From positions 186,001 to 250,000 of the forward strand of contig VCJN01003309.1 of assembly GCA_006384855.1 (NCBI GenBank): a stretch of 64,000 bases of DNA, given 5' to 3'. Both the position numbers and the translations under genes were made by a program. This document shows positions 11,601-19,040 of this stretch, piece after piece. Under the pieces are notes generated by a model, which made no database searches, was not told the origin of the DNA, and saw only the letters and a program-made list of their open reading frames with translations. Each line of letters starts with the position of its first letter. Position 1 is the stretch's first letter. Source of the stretch: Tetraselmis striata (taxonomy: Eukaryota; Chlorophyta; Chlorodendrophyceae; Chlorodendrales; Chlorodendraceae).

Positions 11601-12357
11601 GAGCGCTACGGATTTCATCGTGGATCATCTACCCATATGCCCCGTAGCGAACTACAAGCACCGCATGCATACCGCTTTGAAGAATATGTGGGCATCTGTG
11701 GCAATTGATGCGGGGGCGGTGCTTGACCGGGACCGCTCGGGGGCCGGCGACTTGACCCTTGAGACGAGTGGGCTGCGCCCAGCGGACCGCTCGCGGCCGT
11801 CGGACCTGACGCTGGCGGGGTGGGGAGGGGCAGCGTGCGATTACATGATCGACTTCGCGTGCGTGTCCTCCACGACCCCTACTTGGAGCAACGACCCCCG
11901 CTGTTGCATCCCGGGAATCGCGGCGACCGAGGCGGAGCATGCTAAGTTGGCAGCGGACCGGGCGTCTTCCGCCCCAGTGCAGGGTGTTCACCGGTACTAC
12001 CCTTTTGTGGTTGAGGACCGCGACCGTCTCGGGAAGTCCACTTTGACTGTGGTCTACATCTTCGCGGTGCTGTTGGCTGTGCGCAACTTCCATGGCGGTC
12101 CTTCCGCCCCGACCTCTTGCTTTCTTCGTGGTCAATCCGTTCAGGCACTTCGAAACTTTGTCGCCGGCCAACCTGCTGAGTTCCGCCGTCACCTGTCGCG
12201 CACACGGCGGGGGCTGTTGCAGCGGGTCTCGGCTTGCGTGCATGGTACCCTGGGCGGCATTCTCTCTGCCGGTGTGCAGATGGCCAAGTCTGATGCGTGT
12301 GCTCGTGCCCACTCTGCGTCTTCTCATGTTACTGCTTCCACCCCGCAGTCGATGTAG
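8629..12357 (+). CDS. reverse transcriptase / endonuclease polyprotein of the R2-like LINE
   Basis: An open frame of 1242 codons; the true N-terminus lies upstream in shifted frames. A basic linker (ARRRKRRRSARARA) near residue 100 precedes the RT. RT blocks: PLRVRPLGVGSVLVRL near 300; motif A LLLLDIRNAFNEVSR near 360 (catalytic Asp); motif B GVRQGDVLAPLYFCL near 425; motif C SFADDC near 458, where FADD replaces the common YADD. A CCHC knuckle (CPGPTC, then HLPIC) lies at about 970-1005. It is followed by RPSDLTL, DYMIDFACV and a downstream Lys, matching the PD-(D/E)XK-like endonuclease of R2 and related clades, and then FVVEDRDRLGK. By family it nicks a target and primes reverse transcription on it. 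A short in-frame tandem repeat interrupts the linker after the RT at 10857-10935. This is not a host gene. Confidence 0.8.
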   Translation: MLTASLLPSDDRSYGAEGAGCVFAGLLLRPYPSSSPAVVRKLAERRVRLWEAGDVVRAGFSVCGMQQLWRESRDGSELHNYQMEAGELPTTTSRSARRRKRRRSARARAAAAEAAEGGADAAADGVPPAVVDAHRQAAKLTAVQELRRARQALDTADLGMVSDAAAALPALDALHPPPAATSPEYSPPEEPPDLQRAPPSWGDNADEVMRWGEDQRRVLRRAPRLSAGHVDWWRWEHIRDLDVPSWRLWVNRCLAGRCHSRTAAFLASGSVFALHKDDPAAREEREKSGEPLRVRPLGVGSVLVRLASAHALGQVGADAREVMGPVQRSFQSGAGCETAYMSMRVALQLFGGRGTGGKGLLLLDIRNAFNEVSRGAILYGLLQHPRLHGLIPFFQMLYDRPSDLYYYATDDPGTLRATLQSRTGVRQGDVLAPLYFCLAIAGPVQAAVARTAADTFCQSFADDCGAATAAAHVPRVFDEYCTELSKVGLVVQDSKTRYVRHPGDSESELRTVREKLAPGGFRTPADDPVQDGAVYMGAPISHYPEWMTGAFGRRREAHATLLECIASFGTSGYGCHHGAMRLLVVCAVRQTGFLNRMMPPSELDPFLEAVDAANISAAFSLLGMDACDQSTPRMEAAIVQMSMPADFGGLNLALLQSEAPAAIYSAQSVVLPKLVREYGPALGPLYEAVRAEVSSVATSALPWARETRRVYEIVRALTTLPQEDVRRARAAYGHAHEIFELLTVSSATTTASVVLRSVVLRPVLRSPRCSALHRIQQLVLRPVRARTSTSRGLRVTTSPFTATPLGVGIGEAASAAQQLLPIGGTSTANTVTTCAFVAPKIPSPGELVAHPPSAATVSLPESLPGSTAPPSGTGSGATSDDQPTTMVVQRHLSRAIRLRDFVALDLSFQRTGAAASRLDTLRMYSACGLGSLSLFQSDHESARKIPHAAYAAAAARVLGLCPRGGSALVTCPGPTCGIDPLWLRSTDGSNRSATDFIVDHLPICPVANYKHRMHTALKNMWASVAIDAGAVLDRDRSGAGDLTLETSGLRPADRSRPSDLTLAGWGGAACDYMIDFACVSSTTPTWSNDPRCCIPGIAATEAEHAKLAADRASSAPVQGVHRYYPFVVEDRDRLGKSTLTVVYIFAVLLAVRNFHGGPSAPTSCFLRGQSVQALRNFVAGQPAEFRRHLSRTRRGLLQRVSACVHGTLGGILSAGVQMAKSDACARAHSASSHVTASTPQSM
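10857..10935 (+). repeat. in-frame tandem repeat inside the R2-like ORF
   Basis: About four imperfect copies of a 14-18 base unit containing CAGTAGTGCTACGA, followed by a small palindrome (GATGTAGCGCGCTACATC). The repeat keeps the reading frame and encodes a Ser/Val/Leu/Arg linker between the thumb region and the C-terminal domains. Confidence 0.6.
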
Positions 12358-12645
12358 AGGACCTTTCTGATTGCCTTTTATTTTGGTGATTTCCGATATC
12401 GCCTTCTGCTGCTAGCTCATGTAATTATATAACTATACGTCTATACCAGGATCCAGAATCGATTAGTCTTAGCTTCTCCTGGTGCGACCGGTTTGGATTA
12501 CAAAAGCGTACCTGGTGGTACTGGTAGTGTACTCCTTTCCACGTTATTGGGATTGCGACATTACGACACGACGCGACAGCAGTAGGCAATGATGGGTTTG
12601 GTTGCAGCACGGGGACTTGGGGTAGAGTTCAGCAGGTATATAGTA

Positions 12646-12929
12646 CATGACCTAGCTGCAAAAGGCGATCAGGAAACCACCCGAAAAGGCAATAGGAAAC
12701 GTCCACTACAGCAACTGCTGATGTGCGGTAGGGAAGCAGCAGCAGAAGAGGGTGCGGAATTAGAACCGGCAGACGCATCAGACTTCGCCGTCTGCACTCC
12801 GGCAGCGAAAATGCCGCCCAAGGTATTATGCACGCAAGCAGAGACTCGCTGCAACAACCCCCGCCGCGTGCGCGACAGGTGATGGCGGAACTCAGCGGGC
12901 TGGCTCAGAGTACAGCAGGTAATCATCCT
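12646..12929 (-). mobile_element. 5'-truncated 3' end of the R2-like LINE, inverted next to the long copy
   Basis: The minus strand encodes QPAEFRHHLSRTRRGLLQRV, then SACVHNTLGGI and AAGVQTAKSDA, closely matching the last 60 residues of the long copy, and then runs into the same 3' UTR (GCCTTTTCGGGTGG, then CGCCTTTTGCAGCTAG). It sits about 225 bases past the end of the long copy in the opposite orientation, so it is an independent insertion, not a duplication tail. Confidence 0.75.
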
Positions 12930-14422
12930 TACAGGTACTACTCGTCGTGAATTCAGTACTTATTACCGATAAGAGTAGTAGCAGCAGAACGACCATAAAA
13001 TCCCTCGTACCAGTAATCGACGAAGTGATCACGAAGTGACCGACGAATCGACGATATGATATATATAGAATATTTACATATTAATTTGTAAATATTAAAA
13101 AATGCGAAAGGCCTATTCGTCAGGAACCCGCTACCTTACTGGCTCTAATAGGCTGCAAAGGGCGATCATGACTCGCCGAAGGGCACTCCCTTATCGGGAA
13201 AAGCCCACTGCCGGTATAATACGGCGACATATGAGTGCCCGTACCCGTACCAGATGCTCATCCATCCCGCCTTATGCGGGATGCGGGCCGCTTTTAGGCG
13301 GCTTGCTGTGCTGATTTTCTAATTCTGGGGAACTGCCCTTTTTGCAATTCACACGAGATGCTCGGATACTACTCTGTATACGGTGGGCACTGTAGCGGGC
13401 ATTACCTAATAGCATTTACCGGTATCGCGACAATTCATGTATTTACAATACAGATAAACACTAAACTGGTATTAAAGGCAAGGCTTAATCTGTTGGTCCC
13501 TATATGAGCAGCCGTGCGAGTACATTGTCCGCCAGCAAGGTCGCCTGCTGGCCTAGTTATCTTTAACGGATTAAATGCAGCATTTTTCGCATCATGCCAA
13601 CAACTGAGCAAGCGCAATGATATCGTTTATTTATGGATTATTCGTCGCGCGGCCGGCGGCGTGGCGCACCGACAACATGCGCGTATCGCTCGCTGGTAAT
13701 CCTCACTTAACCTTCACCCAACTCGTTCCCGTATTAAGAGTACGGGCAACCATGCCCGCCATCATCACGTATTCAAACTTGCGCCACCAGTAAATAACCC
13801 TACTCTAGGGCTAGACCGAACATCCTAGGTCTGAAGCTCGCGCTGTAGTGAGCGCCCCAAACTAGAAGATAAGAATAAGTCATGGTTTATTCATGTATTC
13901 CAACTTCCTAAGTTTTCAGCACCCGGTGAACAGGATGACTTGCATACACGACACATTTATACAGCGACTATGGCTATACTATTTGTAAATTATTAAACAT
14001 CAGCCTTTCCAATAACATCTCGCCGCCATCTGGCCTTAATCGTCACGCACATGTTGCATTTATAGCGTGATGTCGTTATGTGTGCCTGGTCGCAGGTGCG
14101 CTGGGATGCTATCCTGGGGTTGCAGGACTATGAGCACGTGCCAGCTGTTGTCATGGCGTGGGGTGGCCGTTCAGTTTTAATGGGCCAGAGGTGCAAAGAC
14201 AACTGCGAAGCTGCTACGATACTGCACGGCACTGTGACATGCTGGCGCTAAAGGGGGGAGTGCCCTGTGCGAGGCCGACGCAGACGCTGCCACACAAATA
14301 ACACGCTTGGAGACACGTGTGTGGGCAAACAGTCGAAGCCCCCACCCGCGCGCTCTGCCTCCCCTACCTCGCTCCTCCTTCCCTAATCCAACTAGAACAC
14401 GGGGTCCTCACGTGTTCACCTA
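12930..14422. other. AT-richer gene-free stretch
   Basis: No coding frame is credible. It holds an AT palindrome (TATTTACATATTAATTTGTA at about 13072-13091), a hairpin repeat at 13258-13352 and otherwise unremarkable DNA up to the end of the NCBP3-like gene. Confidence 0.4.
13258..13352 (+). repeat. hairpin repeat, copy 1
   Basis: A roughly 95-base block beginning TCATCCATCCCGCCTTATGC, containing the hairpin GCGGGCCGCTTTTAGGCGGC and ending CTTTTTGCAATTCACAC. It is nearly identical to 48438-48540. The hairpin core also occurs inside the paired elements at 57.8 and 59.1 kb (GCGGGCCGCCTGTAGGCGGC). No coding capacity. Confidence 0.7.
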
Positions 14423-16574
14423 CTAAAGCTCCTCATAGGACACCGTTTCCCTGGCCGGCTTGTCCACGGGTGCATCGGTGTCCATCTTCTGCGCCTGCCC
14501 TGCCGCCTTCTGCCGCTTGGCCTGGATCAGCTGGCGCAGGTCGGTGATGCCCTCGGGCAGCCCAGGCTCCTCATCTACCTCCATGGCGTTGCCTCTGCGG
14601 CGGCGCTTCCCTCCGCGCTGCTTCCGCTGCTTGCCACCCCCTGTCATCACCGCCGCCGCACCACCAAGGTCACTCCCCCACCCCCACAAATCCTCTCCTC
14701 CCGTCCCTTTCCTTACTGGTTCAGCATTAACGCAACCAAGCTCGTGTGATGCAATCTAGAGCCATCATCAAAGGCAAAGTACCTGCCAGAGCCGCGTCGA
14801 TTTCGTCCTGTGTGGCACAAAGTAGGATTGCTGCTCAGTCAAGTACCAGCCCCAGTATAAATGCTCGTGCGGGTGGCGGGACGGGCAGCAGGGGCAGGAG
14901 GACAGACAGGACAGGGTGGGTGGGGATATGGGTCCGCACATGTGCCGCGCGGCTTTTCCACAGCTCGCGCGTCTTGTGGTCCTTCGTGATGTGCTTCTTG
15001 TCAAGGACGGTCGCGATGCGGAACAGCAGCGGCACTGGCACACCCTCCTTCATGAAGTCCTCCACGCCGCGGTGCCACAGGAATGGGATCTGGTCCAGGT
15101 CGATACCTGCACCGCATCGAGACTCATCACAAATGCAAGACCTAGTGGAGGAGTTAAAGACCTAATGCTGCTTCTCTGTGTGTGCGCACGCATGTTGGGG
15201 GGGGGGGGGGGGGGGGGCAGTGGTAGCTTTTTCCGGCCGCACCATAGCTATCTGGCGCTTCTGATGGCGGCAGCGGCCTGCCGAGCGTGACCACCGCCTT
15301 CTTTGCGGACAAGATGTCCCCAAACAGGACGTTACCTGTGCAGACAGCAGAAAGCCAGCCTCACACACATGCCCCCCCCCCTCCCCGTCCCCGCAGTCAC
15401 CGCGGTCGCGGGCGCGGGGGCCGCACATGAGGAGTCGTTGATCCACTCCACGTACTGCGGGTAAAACTCCTTGAAATACAGCCGGATGTCAGAGGTGCTC
15501 AGCACGTCGATGCCGTACACGTGGATGGCGTCCGGGCGACGCACCACGCTGGTGTCCACATCCTTGCGAGTCTCCAACAGGTCTGCCCGCCAGAGTCGAC
15601 TGCCGTCAGCGACCGCGCCACATCATGACATCTACCCCCCCCCCTCCCCTCTCTCCCAACGGTTCCATAAGTACTCACCAGCGTTCTTCACGCCTGTGAG
15701 ATCTACCGGCTCGTAATCCATGCCGAAACGCTCCGCGCGCTTCTTGCGCAGTCCTTCATCCTGAACCGCCCGCCACCGTATCCTCTCTTAGCATGTGCGC
15801 ATATGCGCTAAGTATGGCGGCCGGCATAGGGATGCGCTAAGTGTGGAGCCAGCATAGGGATGCGGCGGCCGGCACCTCTGGCGGACGGAGCGGCTCATAT
15901 GACACCAGATTCTTTGGCTCCTGGATGCCGAATCGCTCCGCGCGCTTCCTCACCTTCTCCTGCTCTTCCTGCGGTGATCCGTAAGGATGGTGTTAGTCCC
16001 CCCCCCCCCCTGCCCACCCACCCACCCAACGCTCACCCACCCGACGCGCTCCTCCCTGCCCCTGCAGGGGACCCGCCGCCTTCTCCCAGCACACCCACCT
16101 TGGTGAAGAGGTCTATCTGGCCAACTGTCTCCTGCGCTGGCTGCCGCCCCCTCCACCCCTTTGCAACCCCTGGCGCATCCTGCGCCTGGAGCGCCGTCCG
16201 CTCCGCAGGCGGCACGTATTCCATGCCAAAGCGATCTGCCCTGCGCTTGCAGCTAGGAGTAAGCTCCTCCGGCGTTACCCCCTCCCCCCCCCCCCCCCCC
16301 CCTTCCAAACACCTTTCACACTTGAGTAACTGACAACCAAGAGAGGGGCGTAGCCGTGACGCCCACGCGCTGTGATGCCCCCACGCAGGGCATCACCGCA
16401 CCTGCGCCGCCGACGGTCCTCGTCGCCCGAGTCCGAGTCGTCAGCGCCATCCTTGGCGCCATCCGGCCCCGCATCGTGGACCACGAGCTCTGGTTCGCCT
16501 GCGGCCTCCGGCTCCGCCACGGCGCCGACCCCCGCCGCCGCGGCGTCGGCCGGAGGCGCCTCGTCGACCTCCAT
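14423..16574 (-). CDS. NCBP3-like RNA-binding protein with RAERFG repeats, eight exons
   Basis: Exons on the minus strand: 16574-16402, 16252-16099, 15968-15876, 15760-15679, 15582-15427, 15335-15243, 15106-14940 and 14692-14423; 395 residues, every junction in phase. An acidic N-terminus leads to three copies of a short basic motif (KRRADRFGMEY, RKRAERFGIQE, KKRAERFGMDY), as in Tho1/SARNP/MOS11 mRNA-export proteins. The NCBP3 core follows: RPDAIHVYGIDVLST, IRLYFKEFYPQYVEWINDSS and CNVLFGDILSAKKAV. In animals NCBP3 binds capped RNA with NCBP1 and links it to TREX and export; the same nuclear role is inferred here. The exon-7 stretch (IDLDQIPFLWHRGVEDF) is unassigned. The C-terminus is very basic (KQRKQRGGKRRRRG) with two MEVDE/MDTD motifs. 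Introns 2, 4 and 5 have G-tracts and intron 6 a C-tract. The family call is strong; the 14940/14692 junction is the least sure. Confidence 0.85.
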
Positions 16575-16637
16575 CGCGCGGTCCGCCCGCCTCACCCGCC
16601 GCGAGCGCCGCAAACGCGGTGGTGGAACAATAAGGAG

Positions 16638-16646
16638 CTTATATAG
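16638..16646 (-). promoter_or_regulatory. TATA-like element upstream of the NCBP3-like gene
   Basis: The minus strand reads CTATATAAG 64 bases before the ATG at 16574. Position and sequence suit a TATA box, but no transcript start is known. Confidence 0.3.
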
Positions 16647-16847
16647 GTAGTTTGCTGCGATGTTATGTGCACAGGCCAGCGAAAGGAGGGCGCGTGGGGG
16701 AGCAGGCCGGGCACTCTTGGCGATGGGTGAGGCCTGCAGTGCTCTGCAGCAGCAGTCGTAGTGAGGGGTTTGGTTACACTGGGAAGTGTCTTCGGGTACC
16801 AGTGGTCCGGGACGCATTCAGGCGGCTTTGTTCCTGTGTACGTTGAT

Positions 16848-16950
16848 CTGGTGTGAATTACAAAAAGATCTGGTAAGGATTAATCCTTACCGCTTGTAGC
16901 AGTGGATATTTGTTAGGGAAGGGGAGTGGCCTTTTTGTAATTCACACCAG
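16848..16950. mobile_element. 103-bp miniature inverted-repeat element
   Basis: A perfect 20-bp inverted repeat (CTGGTGTGAATTACAAAAAG at 16848-16867, its complement at 16931-16950) encloses about 60 bases that contain a second perfect palindrome, GGTAAGGATTAATCCTTACC (16872-16891). Half-sites of the arm (GTAATTCACACCAG) recur at 5371, 48.39 and 48.52 kb, and as GTAATGCACACCAG at 57.93 and 59.24 kb. There is no ORF, and no clear target duplication. Confidence 0.6.
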
Positions 16951-17383
16951 TAGTCAGACCGAAAAGATTGGTAAAGATTGGATATTATTTTTTGACCACG
17001 AATCCTCCCCGACTTCGCCCGGATCAAAATCCTCATCTGCCGGTGTCCGCCTGCCGCGAAGTTGCTAACCCCAAAACTCGCTCTGCAAGCTCCAAATCCT
17101 GAGATGCGGCGGACACGGAGCGCGGCGGCCGCATCATTTGGCGCCGCATCATTTCAAGTGTACTCGCCAGCCCCGCCAGTTTGGCTCCCCACTGTCCCAA
17201 CCCTGCTACCCCTCGCGTCTGTCTCGCAGTCTCTCTCAGTCTCGGCCGAGATGCGGTTGTTGCGGTGCATATTGCTGACATCGCGCCCCAACCCCGCCGC
17301 GGTCACAGGGTGCGTCAAGCGCGTTGACCAGCCGTTTACCGCCCAGCCGCTCCGGTCGGAATATTTGAAAACTCGCCGCCGCC

Positions 17384-17554
17384 ATGGAGCACGCCTCGTT
17401 GCCCGACGCACCTGCTCCTCGCCAGAGCTTCGCCAGTCTGCTGGATGCAACTGACGAGCTTGACGCGGAGCTCGAAGACCCAGCGTCCGAGGGCGCGCCG
17501 GCCAAAGAGGCTAGCCGCAGGGGTCATGTTGTTAACCCTGGCGGCGGCGACTAG
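17384..17554 (+). CDS. short acidic ORF, unknown
   Basis: 56 codons from an ATG in good context (CCGCCATGG): MEHASLPDAPAPRQSFASLL, then DATDELDAELEDPASEG, ending NPGGGD. Acidic, no family recognised. About 80 bases downstream another frame encodes a basic stretch with a CxxC (ARKRCVVCG). These could be scraps of one decayed transposase gene or chance ORFs. No expression evidence is visible. Confidence 0.2.
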   Translation: MEHASLPDAPAPRQSFASLLDATDELDAELEDPASEGAPAKEASRRGHVVNPGGGD

Positions 17555-18631
17555 CACGTCGTCACCACGGCGGCACCAGCTGCAACGGCCGAAACGTCTA
17601 GGCAGGTAGTTTCGGTCCCGCTACGAGCAGCGCGGAAGCGCTGCGTCGTCTGTGGGGATGGCAGCAGTAAATGGCAATGGCGACGGGCGACGGGGCGGCG
17701 CGGAAGTGCGGGGGTGGTTCTGCCACTGCGCGAGCAGTCGCGCGCGTTCCGGTGCCAGCAATAATTATTAACTTCAATGCGGTGGACACACCCGCGTGTC
17801 CGCGTGCCGCAGAATATGGGTCATGTAAATCCTGCGGCGCCGCAGGATTTACCATATCCTCATCCTCACCGGAAATGTTTACCAACTTCAGACCATGATT
17901 GCGGTCTACTTCGCCGGCTTCGGTTACAGTCGTGGGGGCAAGATGATGTTTCAAGGGCGGAGGGGGGGGGGGGGGGGGGGGGGGACACGTGCACATTGCA
18001 GAAAAGATTATGTGCCTTCATAACAAACATTTGGGAGGGGCCGGAAAGGCTAAGAGGCAGACCCACGACGAAATTTAACGAAGTGAGGGGAGGGTGGGCG
18101 TGGCCATTGTGCGACCCCATGGTGGGTGCGCCGCGGCAAGGGAGATGGGGACAGACAAGCCCCCTGGTGCCTGTAAGCACACGACCAAGCAGCATGCGGG
18201 AGCAGCGCTACCCGGGATATGGTTGCGTCGGGAACCGCGTGCGGGTGGTGCCATACTACGGGAGTACCGCAACTTCCGCCGGACGATGAAATTGCCGATG
18301 GGATGCGAGGTCGATGCAGCTCCTCGGGCGTTACATACGGGCATACTACCACCGAAAATACTAGCATCGTATTGATTCCGTACCGCGCATGCTAAGTAGA
18401 CAAGGGAAAGAAAACCCCAACTATATTCGTAGTTAACATTTCAAGGGATGGGGGAGCGCGCGCATGCGCATTGCCAACATATATATCTAGGGCGCCGGCC
18501 TAGGGCGCTGGCCGGGCGGGAGAGCAGCGACCGCCCCCGAGGGAAAACGGCTGGCTACCGTTGCACGTCGAGGAGTGCGAAGGGCGGGCGGGGGGAAACG
18601 GACGCTGAATTATGCAGCCAGCTCCGCTCAT
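17555..18631. other. gene-free stretch with a 23-base G-run
   Basis: No supported gene. A G-run lies at 17962-17984. Around 17820-17860 an inverted repeat around AATCCTGCGGCGCCGCAGGA forms a hairpin. Otherwise nothing assignable. Confidence 0.35.
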
Positions 18632-18912
18632 CGACGGCCCAATGGCACCGACTGGATTGGTTGCGTGCTGCCCGGACTGCAAGTGCAACCGGGTACAATG
18701 TACAGCGACGGCCCGATGGCGCCGACCAACTGCGTGCCCGGGCCGCGGAAGCGACTGGGGCACCGGGTGCATTGGCGGCCCGTGGGTGCCGACAAGCTGC
18801 GTGCCCGGGCTGCGAAAGCAACCGGGGCACATCAACATGCAGTGACGGCCCGATGGCGCCGACTAGTTGCGTGCCCGAAGCTGCGAATCCAACCGGGCCA
18901 TAGGGTGCAGTA
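18632..18912 (+). repeat. minisatellite, about four units of roughly 70 bp
   Basis: Units start near 18632, 18706, 18776 and 18843. Each begins CGGCCCRWKGG..CCGAC, has TGCGTGCCCG in the middle and ends in a variant of CAACCGGGGCAC. Divergence between units is about 20-30 percent and unit length is not a multiple of three, so this is a minisatellite and not a protein repeat. Confidence 0.6.
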
Positions 18913-19003
18913 GTGGCGGGCTGACGTTTAAGCATTTAGCAACCCCCCGTACAGGGTTGCTGCCGCGCTACCGGGACTGCGACGAGTATTATTATTTGAA
19001 AAG

Positions 19004-19004
<1 letters not shown>

Positions 19005-19039
<35 letters not shown>
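19005..19039 (+). repeat. 35-base C homopolymer
   Basis: An uninterrupted run of 35 C. It is one of the longest in the window (others: 39 G at 52513-52551; 31 G at 55646-55676; 27 at 4761-4787, 55281-55307 and 58358-58384). Unlike most of those, it is not inside a gene I can model. Confidence 0.9.

Positions 19040-19040
<1 letters not shown>

Larger units (their letters stand above)
7950..12421 (+). mobile_element. R2-like non-LTR retrotransposon (restriction-like endonuclease type)
   Basis: A single-ORF LINE layout. An N-terminal C2H2-like finger (CDGGCGRTYRR, then HVNH; M codon at 8075) is followed by RT motifs, a CCHC knuckle and an R2-type endonuclease. The N-terminal 0.8 kb is spread over shifted frames (8075-8482, 8262-8867, then the main frame), so this copy is probably not active, although its RT and endonuclease frame is open for more than 1200 codons. 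The 3' UTR (12358-12421) ends GCTGCTAGCTCATGTA, the same terminus seen in three truncated minus-strand copies in this window. No poly-A tail or clear target-site duplication is visible. The 5' limit is approximate. Confidence 0.75.

Noticed and set aside
17620-17755. CxxC-bearing basic stretch (ARKRCVVCG) as a zinc-finger gene
   Set aside because: Too short, one CxxC only, frame closes soon after.
18632-18912. Possible CRISPR-like spaced repeats
   Set aside because: Four diverged ~70-bp units with no constant repeat/variable spacer pattern; a eukaryotic minisatellite.
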